From a virus: DNA of 28,927 bases. The notes under the pieces were generated by a model that was not told where the DNA came from, did not search any database, and saw nothing but the letters and a program-made list of their open reading frames with translations. A program made the position numbers and the translations under genes. Below are positions 6,756 through 14,175 of this stretch, one piece after another; position 1 is the first letter of the stretch; each line of letters starts with the position of its first letter. The stretch lies in the IMG/VR virus record IMGVR_UViG_3300020416_000041, positions 1 to 28,927 of that record. One strand, 5' to 3'.

Positions 6756-7153
6756 ATTTGAAGGATACTTTTATTCTCTTCATCTGTTTTAAAATGAAAT
6801 AGTTGTATATCATCTTTATCTTGTAATATAAAAAGTGCTTCTTTTTCAGGATCAAGTGATTCTGCTATTGAAATCGCTTTTCTTAAATGCTCTACTCCGT
6901 GTAGTTCGTTATTATTTGCGTCATTAACTGCTTTTATAAGTAAGTCAACAGTTAAATAAAACATACTATCTTTATCTTCTTTTTGAGGCATGAAAACCAT
7001 TGCCCCTGGTCCCTCATTTTCATAAAATTTCCTATAATATTCGGCTTGATCAGCAACAATACGTTCAATTGACAATTTTAATAGTTTTTCTTCTGTTTCT
7101 CCTGTTGTTGTTCCCAACATTTTTAGGAGTAATTTGTTACGCCTGCTTGTCAT
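6752..7153 (-). CDS. Conserved-looking helical protein of unknown function
   Basis: This 133-residue protein has a basic N-terminus (SRRNKLLLKML), a central region with KEDKDSMFYLTVDLLIKAV and a C-terminus rich in Asp, Glu and Lys. It is predicted soluble and mainly helical. The ATG at 7153 lies 17 bp inside the upstream gene, and the stop overlaps the GTG start of the methyltransferase-like gene by four bases (GTGA). It is therefore part of a tightly coupled minus-strand operon running from 8122 to 5432. No family is recognised. Confidence 0.7.
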   Translation of the reverse strand: MTSRRNKLLLKMLGTTTGETEEKLLKLSIERIVADQAEYYRKFYENEGPGAMVFMPQKEDKDSMFYLTVDLLIKAVNDANNNELHGVEHLRKAISIAESLDPEKEALFILQDKDDIQLFHFKTDEENKSILQM

Positions 7154-7772
7154 TAGATTCTCCAGATACTTTAGTGTAACTCTCTTCTGTTGATTTAGCA
7201 GGTTTAGCTTTGGGAACTGATTTTATTAAATGACCTAAACCAGATTTTTTCAAAGTTTCTAATAATTTAGGTAAGGGTTTATATAAAACCACAGCTTTTT
7301 GCATATTTCCTATTTTTTTAATAAGTTTTCCATTTTTATCTCGTAGCTTTGTTAATTCTTCTTGTCTTATTAGGTATTCTGCTACGCATCTATAACGTCT
7401 TTTTTCTGATAAATTAATCTCAGGATAACGATCACAAATAGTACTCGTTCTCATATCGCTGAAAGTTAGCCGTATTTGATCTGCAAGAGATAATCCCAAC
7501 ATTAGATCTGTTGTACTAGTTTCATATCCTCTTATTAAATCTAAATATCTCCGCAAATCAGGTGTTTTAAAGCTACCAGAAGGTGGTATAAACATTTCTA
7601 CTTGTTCTATTAATGATGGCATTAAGTGCTCTCTAAAATTCTCTATAGTTACTTCTTCTGTTTTTAGATCTACAAAACGATAGCTCTGATAAACAGTTGT
7701 TGTATTTTCTGCTGGTTCGTAATCTGTATTTTCTAAAACGTGTAACCAATCCTCAGTATTAATTATTGTCAT
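7137..7772 (-). CDS. Protein of unknown function in the methyltransferase operon
   Basis: This 211-residue soluble protein has an acidic N-terminal 45 residues. The middle contains LIEQVEMFIPPSGSFKTPDL, LMLGLSLADQIRLTF and EKRRYRCVAEYLIRQEEL, and a basic Lys/Pro/Ala-rich tail begins at about residue 165. The basic tail and Arg-rich helix could contact nucleic acid, but no defined fold is recognisable. Its ATG overlaps the upstream stop (ATGA), and its end overlaps the next gene by 17 bp, so expression is likely coupled. Confidence 0.7.
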   Translation of the reverse strand: MTIINTEDWLHVLENTDYEPAENTTTVYQSYRFVDLKTEEVTIENFREHLMPSLIEQVEMFIPPSGSFKTPDLRRYLDLIRGYETSTTDLMLGLSLADQIRLTFSDMRTSTICDRYPEINLSEKRRYRCVAEYLIRQEELTKLRDKNGKLIKKIGNMQKAVVLYKPLPKLLETLKKSGLGHLIKSVPKAKPAKSTEESYTKVSGESNDKQA

Positions 7773-8122
7773 TCGAGGATGTTGTCTTCTACGATGTTAG
7801 CTGATTTTTTGTATTCGTCCCATTGTCTTTTGTGATCAGTAATTAAAGCTTGAATAAAAAACTCTCGAAGTTTGTTTATTTTTGGTTTAAATTCTAAATC
7901 CGTTTCTTTTTTTGTTTTATTCGCCATCCATAAAGACTCAGCTAACATTTTTTGGCTATCAGTTAGTAAATTATTTTTTAAATCTTTCGTGGACATATCA
8001 TCTATAAGTTCGCTAAACTCCTTAAGGAAAGGATATTTCTTGTTATGAAGAGACCCATCACTTATGCTGAGTTGTTGTTGATTTTGATTTTCCTTCCCTT
8101 TGGGTATATTGGAGTCCAGCAT
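7769..8122 (-). CDS. Small charged helical protein of unknown function
   Basis: This is a 117-residue protein with a polar Gln/Asn-rich N-terminus. A helical region from about residue 32 follows (FLKEFSELIDDM, LTDSQKMLAESLW, INKLREFFIQALI). It is the first gene of the minus-strand operon and is divergent from the DUF4214 gene across only 55 bp, which must hold both promoters. No motif reveals a function. Confidence 0.65.
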   Translation of the reverse strand: MLDSNIPKGKENQNQQQLSISDGSLHNKKYPFLKEFSELIDDMSTKDLKNNLLTDSQKMLAESLWMANKTKKETDLEFKPKINKLREFFIQALITDHKRQWDEYKKSANIVEDNILE

Positions 8123-8177
8123 TTACATGGGTTTGTCACAGATAGAATCAGTATAGAAATAAAACTTAAATGAGTAA

Positions 8178-9173
8178 ATGTCTGACGATAATGGCTCAAA
8201 CGGCACAAACAATACAAATAAAATAGGCGCTACGATAGTCTATGATTCTCCCCATGCTTTAGCAGCTGCAAAAGAGTATCAAAAGAAAATAGCAGGTCAG
8301 CTAGGTTTTAAGTTAGCAAGTAGACCATATAATCCTGATGAACAAAAACGTAATGAATTATTAGTTCGTTTAACCGAGGCAACTCAAGGAAAAGCATCAC
8401 TTCCTAAAGTAAGTGGTGTATCAGGTATAAAAACTGATCCATTCTTGACAAAGAGAGGTTCTGATTACTCCGGTTGGCATCGTCAGAACCCAGTGAATAT
8501 GGATTCTAGTTTAGATGATGACGCATTTGTACGAAGTGCTTATAAGTCTCTGTTAGGTAGAGAGGCTGATCAAGGAGGGTTAAATTATTGGAAATCAAGT
8601 TTAGCTAGTGGTGCAAGTAGAGATTCTGTTATAGCAAATATGAAACGTGGTTCTGAATATAGAACTAAATTTGTTGATGAAGCTTATAAAAATTTGTTAG
8701 GTCGAGATGCAAAAGCAGAAGGTCTGGATTATTGGAGCAAAGCACTAGAAGGTGGTGCATCTGAGGATTCTATTATTGCCAATATAAAGCGAAGTCCTGA
8801 ATATGGGCAGTTACAACAGAAATTAATGACGGATGCAATAGCTGCAAAAACCCCACTAGAAGTGTTAAATGAAACTTATAATGATCAGATTGCAACAGTT
8901 GGTCGTGATCTTGTAAAAGCTCAAGATCGTGTACAAGGAAAATATGGTACTGCAGAAGATTATTCTCCTTTATTAACTACAAGTGACCTTATATATACTC
9001 AAGATCCTGAAGCAGACGCAGTGGCTTCAATTAATTATTTAGCATCTGTAGATCCTTCTGACAGTTCTCCTAGTATCTGGACAAAGGCATTAGCAGATGC
9101 AGGAAAGAAAGCTCTTGCAAATGTTAATGTAAGTACTCTTGTTGATGATTTTGTAAATTCTTATTTAAGCTAA
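8178..9173 (+). CDS. DUF4214 repeat protein, probable virion-associated
   Basis: This 331-residue protein contains two tandem DUF4214 units at about residues 113-160 and 161-210. Each reads F..SAY.SLLGR, GL.YW...L..GAS and a closing SEY/PEY. DUF4214 occurs in cyanobacterial surface proteins and in marine phage structural proteins, where it is thought to help assembly or adhesion. The N-terminus is Asn/Gly-rich and the C-terminus is polar without membrane segments. It is a lone + gene between two minus operons. Its TAA stop overlaps the opposing gene's TAG (CTAA at 9170-9173). A role as a tail or particle protein is inferred. Confidence 0.7.
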   Translation: MSDDNGSNGTNNTNKIGATIVYDSPHALAAAKEYQKKIAGQLGFKLASRPYNPDEQKRNELLVRLTEATQGKASLPKVSGVSGIKTDPFLTKRGSDYSGWHRQNPVNMDSSLDDDAFVRSAYKSLLGREADQGGLNYWKSSLASGASRDSVIANMKRGSEYRTKFVDEAYKNLLGRDAKAEGLDYWSKALEGGASEDSIIANIKRSPEYGQLQQKLMTDAIAAKTPLEVLNETYNDQIATVGRDLVKAQDRVQGKYGTAEDYSPLLTTSDLIYTQDPEADAVASINYLASVDPSDSSPSIWTKALADAGKKALANVNVSTLVDDFVNSYLS

Positions 9174-9847
9174 GCAGCTAATGTACCAAAATCAATATTT
9201 GACACAATACCTTCATCCACTTTTCCGAAATTAGTTTGTTCTTTAATTGTTTCTTTTATAAATCTCCAATCCAAGTCAGTAACATTTACATTAATTGAAT
9301 AGTTAGTTTCTAAATATCTAATATCATTTGTAATTAAAAATAAATATCTTCCAGGGTCTAAAGTTAATACAGGATAATCCTTGTTAGGTAAATCACTTTC
9401 ATCATCTAGATAATCAATTGCAGCTTCTTTTGCTACATAACCTGAATCATTTATTGGTAATTCTTCTCGTCTAGACCTTTCAAATATTTGATAAAAAGCT
9501 AATAATGTATTTTTATTTGTATTTTTTTCATAAGAAAATTGACTAAAGTTCTGTGTAAATTGTATTGATCGGGGTTTTGTTAATTCTATTTGATAAAAAG
9601 TAGTTTGTTTACGTGATAAACCACCATGAGAGTTTTTTATTTCAACAGTTCTAAAAATTGCTGAAAAATCCCCAAGATCTATTGGATTATAAATATTATC
9701 ACCACTATTTGATGGTAAAGGATCAGATCCAAAGTATGAATTAGGTCCATAAGCTGTAGGACCTGCACCTCCTGTTGGGTAGGATTCTACTGTTCCAAGG
9801 TTATAAAAACCTGTGTTACTGGGAATTGTTGTTAGATACCGTGACAT
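9170..9847 (-). CDS. Beta-rich protein, possible surface or virion protein
   Basis: This 225-residue protein has a Gly/Pro/Tyr-rich N-terminal 60 residues. A likely beta domain follows (TTFYQIELTKPRSIQFTQNFSQF, then LTLDPGRYLFLITND and YSINVNVT). The pattern of a strand, a loop and a PGRYLFLI-type strand recalls the bacterial pre-peptidase C-terminal type of jelly-roll domain, but the match is loose. It overlaps the upstream small gene by 32 bp and meets the DUF4214 gene stop to stop. It may be a fibre or surface component; the function is unproven. Confidence 0.6.
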   Translation of the reverse strand: MSRYLTTIPSNTGFYNLGTVESYPTGGAGPTAYGPNSYFGSDPLPSNSGDNIYNPIDLGDFSAIFRTVEIKNSHGGLSRKQTTFYQIELTKPRSIQFTQNFSQFSYEKNTNKNTLLAFYQIFERSRREELPINDSGYVAKEAAIDYLDDESDLPNKDYPVLTLDPGRYLFLITNDIRYLETNYSINVNVTDLDWRFIKETIKEQTNFGKVDEGIVSNIDFGTLAA

Positions 9848-10166
9848 ACTCGTCTGCTAAGCCAGTGAAGATACTATTAGTTCTCCCTGATTTATTATAT
9901 AATTCTTCCATTATTCTACTCCGTTCAGGATATACACCTTCTTCTTGTTTTGTTGGATAGTTGTGATAATCGGTAGCAATTTCTAAATGATTTAATCTTG
10001 CTTTAGCTTCTTCTTCTGTATCACACCATGCTCCAAACGTTGTGTCACCATCTATTACAACCATTGGTGCATAATGCTTTTCTTTTAAATGAAAATTACT
10101 AGGAACTACTTCACTTTTTTTCAGAGTTACTTTCTCTCTCTTTGTAGTGTTTAAAGATGTTGTCAT
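9816..10166 (-). CDS. Small protein of unknown function
   Basis: This 116-residue soluble protein has a Lys/Thr-rich N-terminus and a short beta section (YAPMVVIDGDTTFGAWC). Helical stretches follow (EEEAKARLNHLEIA, SRIMEELYNKSG). Its ATG lies 56 bp inside the end of the HNH-like gene, and its end overlaps the next gene by 32 bp, so the three minus-strand genes form one overlapping operon. No family is recognised. Confidence 0.6.
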   Translation of the reverse strand: MTTSLNTTKREKVTLKKSEVVPSNFHLKEKHYAPMVVIDGDTTFGAWCDTEEEAKARLNHLEIATDYHNYPTKQEEGVYPERSRIMEELYNKSGRTNSIFTGLADEYVTVSNNNSQ

Positions 10167-11232
10167 GAGTTAGCTTGACGCACTGTAGTTGTGTTGGGGA
10201 TGACTCGTTTATGAGTTCTTTGATTGTAAGGTGCAGAGGGTTACAACAAAAAGGTTTACAAGATTTTTTTGTAAAAACTCTGTATTTACCTGTATAACCA
10301 CGGCTCAACCAAAATGCAACCCTAGAAGCTGATTGAGTTTTACCGCTATGGAAAGGCGATGGGAAATAAGCAACTGATTCTGTTCCATTTTTCTTTGTAG
10401 AACCGTTCCAAGCCCAGCATTCGTCATCTTCACCTATATCAACTTGATCCCAAAATCTTTTTATTTGCCAGTGCCATCGAAAATCAAAATTACGTACATC
10501 AATTGTGCATCGATCATTTTTTATTTCTTTCATGCAGTCTAAGCACTCTCCCATAAGTCCAAAATTACCTTTATGTGTTGTTGATCCTTTGGCATGCCAA
10601 GGACATTCATAATTATTTTTCATGTGATAATTTAAATTAAATTCATTTGCTTCCGTAGAATACTTGGAAGTCAGCTTTGCATATTGAGAGGCTATATTTT
10701 CCCAAAGAATCTGATTATCAAGGTTTTCAGTAGATTCTTCAGGTATGTAAGTCTCATAGTTACATATTCTACGCACAGTTTGATATGGAAGTCTATAAGT
10801 TTTTGATAATTTCAAACTACTAACACCAGATTCACTTTCCTGTCGCAGTCTTGTTATTAAAGTGTTATTAATGCCAGTTTTATTTCTTTCATTGTTTTCT
10901 TTTGCGACATCTGCCCTTGTTCCCCAGTAATAATGAGATGGGTTTAGACAATATTGAGACTTACAAATAGACCTACGAACAATAATTGGTTTTAAAGGAT
11001 CAGACTCTCGCCCAGCCATGGCTAAAATCAAGGGACGTGCATCTCTTCCCCGATAAGACAAATAATCTTTTTTACTTGTTGTAAAACCTTGAAATATTGT
11101 GTGATTACATTGGTCACGTTGTTTTAAGCACCAGCAATTATCTTTTCCTCTTAGTTGTAAAGCTATTTGAAAAGCTTTTATAAAGGTAATTTCGTCATTT
11201 GGTGTAAGAGAAGCAGCTAAAAAAGCATCCAT
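10111..11232 (-). CDS. Tandem HNH/His-Me-finger-like protein with central helix-turn-helix
   Basis: I chose the ATG at 11232, giving 373 residues. Two regions have the layout of phage His-Me-finger (HNH) homing nucleases. The first is DNCWCL (31) to CKSQYCLNPSHYYWGT (90-104), with AKENNERNKTG after it. The second is DDECWAWNGSTKKNG (269-283) to CKPFCCNPLHL (325-335). Between them lies a resolvase-like helix-turn-helix (ISKLSKTYRLPYQTVRR-type stretch, about 135-157) and a Cys/His cluster (210-233). The His normally expected just before the second-half Cys is not seen in either copy (VRRSICK; FTKKSCK). It may be a zinc-stabilised DNA-binding protein derived from nucleases. It is transcribed away from a 577-bp control region. 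Confidence 0.65.
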   Translation of the reverse strand: MDAFLAASLTPNDEITFIKAFQIALQLRGKDNCWCLKQRDQCNHTIFQGFTTSKKDYLSYRGRDARPLILAMAGRESDPLKPIIVRRSICKSQYCLNPSHYYWGTRADVAKENNERNKTGINNTLITRLRQESESGVSSLKLSKTYRLPYQTVRRICNYETYIPEESTENLDNQILWENIASQYAKLTSKYSTEANEFNLNYHMKNNYECPWHAKGSTTHKGNFGLMGECLDCMKEIKNDRCTIDVRNFDFRWHWQIKRFWDQVDIGEDDECWAWNGSTKKNGTESVAYFPSPFHSGKTQSASRVAFWLSRGYTGKYRVFTKKSCKPFCCNPLHLTIKELINESSPTQLQCVKLTHDNIFKHYKERESNSEKK

Positions 11233-11356
11233 AGTGGTAAAAATAGTTAGGGTGCAGAGTGTTCTACACATTAAACCTCTTCTGGCGCAATGGCAATCAT
11301 TGAACACCCAAAATCCAATTTTTTTTGGCTTATTTATTTACTTCTAAGGAGGAGAG

Positions 11357-11383
11357 GGTTAGGTCTGTGACTGTAAAATATTT
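11357..11383 (+). repeat. Intergenic direct repeat, copy 1
   Basis: GGTTAGGT at 11357-11364 is followed by two variable bases, then GTGACTGT at 11367-11374 and AAATATTT at 11376-11383. Copy 2 has the same boxes in the same order. The match of 24 bases over about 28 inside one intergenic region suggests a binding site or promoter element. This copy sits about 450 bp before the virion block. Confidence 0.55.
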
Positions 11384-11473
11384 TTATATACACTCATCTA
11401 CCTATCCCTAACGCTTACGTACTTAATATAAAAGCCTATTTTTTTTAAGTTTTTGGGTGTTTATACCAAAACT

Positions 11474-11486
11474 ACTGCAGTGCAGT
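11474..11486. promoter_or_regulatory. 13-nt odd palindrome, possible operator
   Basis: ACTGCA-G-TGCAGT is a perfect palindrome about one central base, lying between the two direct-repeat copies. Its size suits a dimeric repressor half-site pair. This is inference only. Confidence 0.3.
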
Positions 11487-11584
11487 CTATTAAGAAAAAA
11501 TTGCACAGAAAAATGAGCTTCTCCCTACCGATTTTTAGAGTTATTTTTTTGTTTTTAAAAGTTATTAGCTTTTTTAAGGGTAGA

Positions 11585-11612
11585 GGTTAGGTGCGTGACT
11601 GTTCAAATATTT
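11585..11612 (+). repeat. Intergenic direct repeat, copy 2
   Basis: GGTTAGGT at 11585-11592, GTGACTGT at 11595-11602 and AAATATTT at 11605-11612 repeat copy 1 after 228 bp, with a one-base shift of the last box. Both copies have the same orientation, toward the virion genes. Confidence 0.55.
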
Positions 11613-11809
11613 CTGCATATGACTCAGCTTCGTCAAATGAAGATGTATACCGACACATAGCTTCGTTAAGGCAACAGACACGATGCAGTTGGTGCCCGTT
11701 TCTGGTTAAAGTTTCAATAGTTGTCCCCTTAGGAAAGTTAATCAAAATAATAGGCAATTATCCAGTGTTATTATTATAAAAACTCTGATAAAAATAAAGG
11801 TAAAAGAGT

Positions 11810-12766
11810 ATGGACCCTCGTGAATATTTACTACGCTATTTTACTGATTTAGACAAAATTGATATACCTATAAATGTTAGAGATAATAGTTTTGGAGGTC
11901 GCTTATCAAGACTTGGTTCTCGTATAGGTACTCCTGTTAGGAATTTTATAAATAGTAAAGCATCAATTCCTAATTTATTAACTCCTAGATCAATAACTAG
12001 TAGCCCAGTTGTAAATACATTAGGTGGTGAAGTTATAGATGTAGCATCTAGTTCTCCTAAATCTTTCCTAGGTCAAGTTAGAGGACGTCTTCCACAGGGT
12101 GTTTTAAGATTTGCAGGTTTAAATAATCCAATTGTAAGAAAAGCTATTGGACCTGTTCTTGATACGACTGTAGGGAGTGTTATGGATTGGGGTGAAGGAA
12201 TGTCTCCTGTTCACGCAATTGGAAGAAACGTAACTGGAACTGCATTTGGAATACCAGCATATATAGCGGGTGAAGGAGCTTTACCTATGGTTCCGTTCTC
12301 AGGTGTTCCTGCTTATCTTTTAGCTAATCAACTTGGAAAAGAGCAATTTGATAGATTTTATAGCGGTAGTGATAGAGATTATATAGAACCTACAGTTGCT
12401 GCTGTAGATGAATTTCCTAATGATTACAGAAAGCCGCCAAGTCATTTAATAGAGAATAGAGGTCCTAAGCATCTTGAAACAGGAGAAGGACCTAAGCATC
12501 TCGAAACCGGAGAGGGACCAGCTCATTTATCTGAAGCAGTTGATCAATTTTTAACAGAAAGTGGGTTGAGAAACTCACCTGCAGCCAGATCAGGTGTCTT
12601 TACTGAGGAAGAATTAAGAAGACAGAAGCAGTTACATGATGATTTCAAAGAAGCTCAGAGATTTGGAACAATGGAAGAGTTTGTTAGACAGTACCCACAA
12701 TCTCAAACTGCAAAGGAATATGCTATTCGGAGAAGAATCCCATCCTCTTTAGATATGGAGTTTTAG
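11810..12766 (+). CDS. Repeat-containing protein, possible internal virion protein
   Basis: This 318-residue protein is the first gene of the long + block ending with the tail fibre. The N-terminal 100 residues are basic and Ser/Gly-rich. The middle (about 125-185) is hydrophobic and Gly/Ala-rich and could associate with a membrane. Residues 218-241 hold three 9-residue repeats (GPKHLETGE twice, then a shortened GPAHLSE). The C-terminal 60 residues are charged and helical (EEELRRQKQLHDDFKEAQRF). A basic part, a membrane-active part and helices are features seen in ejected core proteins, but this is a guess. AAAGG lies about eleven bases before the ATG. Confidence 0.65.
   Translation: MDPREYLLRYFTDLDKIDIPINVRDNSFGGRLSRLGSRIGTPVRNFINSKASIPNLLTPRSITSSPVVNTLGGEVIDVASSSPKSFLGQVRGRLPQGVLRFAGLNNPIVRKAIGPVLDTTVGSVMDWGEGMSPVHAIGRNVTGTAFGIPAYIAGEGALPMVPFSGVPAYLLANQLGKEQFDRFYSGSDRDYIEPTVAAVDEFPNDYRKPPSHLIENRGPKHLETGEGPKHLETGEGPAHLSEAVDQFLTESGLRNSPAARSGVFTEEELRRQKQLHDDFKEAQRFGTMEEFVRQYPQSQTAKEYAIRRRIPSSLDMEF
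12461..12541 (+). repeat. Three tandem 27-bp coding repeats
   Basis: Units start at 12461, 12488 and 12515. Units 1 and 2 encode the same nine residues (GPKHLETGE) with three silent changes, and unit 3 has diverged (GPAHLSEAV). Such repeats change copy number easily by slippage. Confidence 0.7.
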
Positions 12767-12815
12767 TAGTCACTGATTGGTCAAAGGTATAATTAATAGA
12801 AATAGGTAAAGATTA

Positions 12816-13046
12816 ATGAACGGCGCAGGATTTGACCCAGCAGGATTAGACATGGAGGATTTAGGTGATCCTCGTCGTCAAGAAGGGTTGCCTGGTGGTT
12901 ATGCGACGCAAGGACAAGCAGTCAGTGCTCCTTATGCCGAAGCAAATATAAAAGCTGCTGAAAAGACTAACCCGATGAACGCAGCTTCACAAGGACCAGG
13001 TATTACTGATAGGGTAGATGACTTTTTAGCTCGAATTGGTGCGTAG
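12816..13046 (+). CDS. Small acidic protein of unknown function
   Basis: This 76-residue soluble protein is rich in Gly, Ala, Asp and Pro (LDMEDLGDPRRQEGLPGG) and ends with a short helix (RVDDFLARIGA). The final helix resembles the VDQFL stretch in the preceding gene, so the two may share a docking element. A TATAAT box at 12788-12793 precedes it without a recognisable -35. The next gene's GTG follows its stop by two bases. Possibly a minor virion or scaffold-like protein. Confidence 0.55.
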   Translation: MNGAGFDPAGLDMEDLGDPRRQEGLPGGYATQGQAVSAPYAEANIKAAEKTNPMNAASQGPGITDRVDDFLARIGA

Positions 13047-13048
13047 CT

Positions 13049-13870
13049 GTGCTTAATTTAGGACCTTTTACTAATGTACTTAATACACCATTTAATCGTG
13101 CTGGAAGGTATCAAGATAATTATTTAGAACAAATTTTTGGTAGACCTAAAGAAACAAGATATGTACCTTCTAAAGAAGCTCAAAGACTTTTAGATGAGTT
13201 TATTGAGAACATTGGTAGAGAAATGCAAATTAAACCATTTACTGACGAAGATGTAGAAAGATCAAAAATAGCTCTTAGGAATGAAAGAGGAGCTGGTGGT
13301 ATGTATAAACCAAATGAAATAAATACAGTTTATTTAAGAGATAATGTACCGTTGACTACTCTTGTTCATGAACTTGCACATGCTTCTGATCCTCAACTTA
13401 GTTTAGATAACGTTATGGAAATTCAAAAACATATGTCTCAAGGACCAGTGCCTGATAATTTGGGGCCTACACCCAATGCTGTTAGTTTCTTTGACAAGGA
13501 AAATAGAGCCGATGCATTTAGACATTATTCAAGAGAACCTTTACATGTATATGAAGCTGAAGTACTTGCTGAAAAAGCTGCTGACGATTATGTAAAAGAA
13601 AAAGGAAAAGGACATTTTAATTACAGACGAATAGATGAATATCCTCGTATGTATATAGATAATTTTTTAAATGAAGTTTTTACTTCTAAAGGACTACTAG
13701 ATTATGGAAATTCAGGAGAAAGTAAATATAATTCTTCGGTTAGACGTTATCAATATGATCAAGATCAGTTAGATAGAGAAATAGCTCAAGATCCTAGAAT
13801 GCAAGAGGAAATACAAAGGTTTAGCAATAGAATGCAATCAATTAATGATAAATATATAGGAGGTTATTAA
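13049..13870 (+). CDS. Putative zinc metallopeptidase (HExxH)
   Basis: This 273-residue protein carries a clear zinc-peptidase motif, HELAH at residues 107-111, at the end of a hydrophobic helix (LTTLVHELAHASD). A possible third ligand is Glu169, Glu171 or Glu175 in YEAEVLAEKAADDY, which fits a gluzincin arrangement. The strand before it (NTVYLRD) and the spacing are normal for small phage and bacterial zincins. The C-terminal 80 residues are charged and helical. The start is GTG, two bases after the upstream stop. Placed among virion-type genes, it could process a virion protein or be delivered to the host. The substrate is unknown. Confidence 0.7.
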   Translation: MLNLGPFTNVLNTPFNRAGRYQDNYLEQIFGRPKETRYVPSKEAQRLLDEFIENIGREMQIKPFTDEDVERSKIALRNERGAGGMYKPNEINTVYLRDNVPLTTLVHELAHASDPQLSLDNVMEIQKHMSQGPVPDNLGPTPNAVSFFDKENRADAFRHYSREPLHVYEAEVLAEKAADDYVKEKGKGHFNYRRIDEYPRMYIDNFLNEVFTSKGLLDYGNSGESKYNSSVRRYQYDQDQLDREIAQDPRMQEEIQRFSNRMQSINDKYIGGY

Positions 13871-13873
13871 ATA

Positions 13874-14080
13874 ATGGGAGACACAGATTTTCCAGCAGTA
13901 ATGGCCAACTGGGGGAATGCTAGGGATTTAGCATCTCAATGGCAGAGTCGTTCCAAAGGCAGTTCTTCATACGTCAGGAGTGGAACAGGAATACCGACTA
14001 GTGGAGAACACGTTGAGTATGAATCAGGAGAGGGTTCCTTAGAAGATCCTTGGTATACAGAAAGAAGAGAAGTTTTTTAA
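13874..14080 (+). CDS. Small protein of unknown function before the tail fibre gene
   Basis: This 68-residue polar, Ser/Gly/Glu-rich protein has no membrane segment and looks partly disordered (SKGSSSYVRSGTG, ESGEGSLEDPW). The ATG follows the protease stop by three bases, with AGGAGG eleven bases upstream. The 95-bp gap after it, to the fibre gene, is AT-rich with a TATACT-type -10 box and may carry a fibre promoter. Function unknown. Confidence 0.55.
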   Translation: MGDTDFPAVMANWGNARDLASQWQSRSKGSSSYVRSGTGIPTSGEHVEYESGEGSLEDPWYTERREVF

Positions 14081-14175
14081 AAAATAGACTACATATTATA
14101 CTAAGAAGCCTAAGTTAAAGCTTTATAGATTAGCCACTTTAGAATAGAAAAAATAATTAGTAGTTGTATAACTAA

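Larger units (their letters stand above)
11233..11809. promoter_or_regulatory. 577-bp divergent control region
   Basis: This is the largest gap in the window. It separates the HNH-like operon (-) from the virion gene block (+) and should carry promoters for both. It is AT-rich with long T runs. It contains a two-copy direct repeat (GGTTAGGT, two bases, GTGACTGT and an AAATATTT box), a 13-nt odd palindrome and several -10-like TATAAT variants (for example around 11765-11775). A 62-codon GTG frame at 11591 starts inside the second repeat copy and is not convincing. No tRNA or attachment site was seen. Confidence 0.5.

Noticed and set aside
11591-11779. 62-codon GTG frame in the large intergenic region
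   Set aside because: It begins inside the repeat copy, has no ribosome-binding site, and the peptide shows no regular helix or strand pattern. The region is better explained as control DNA.
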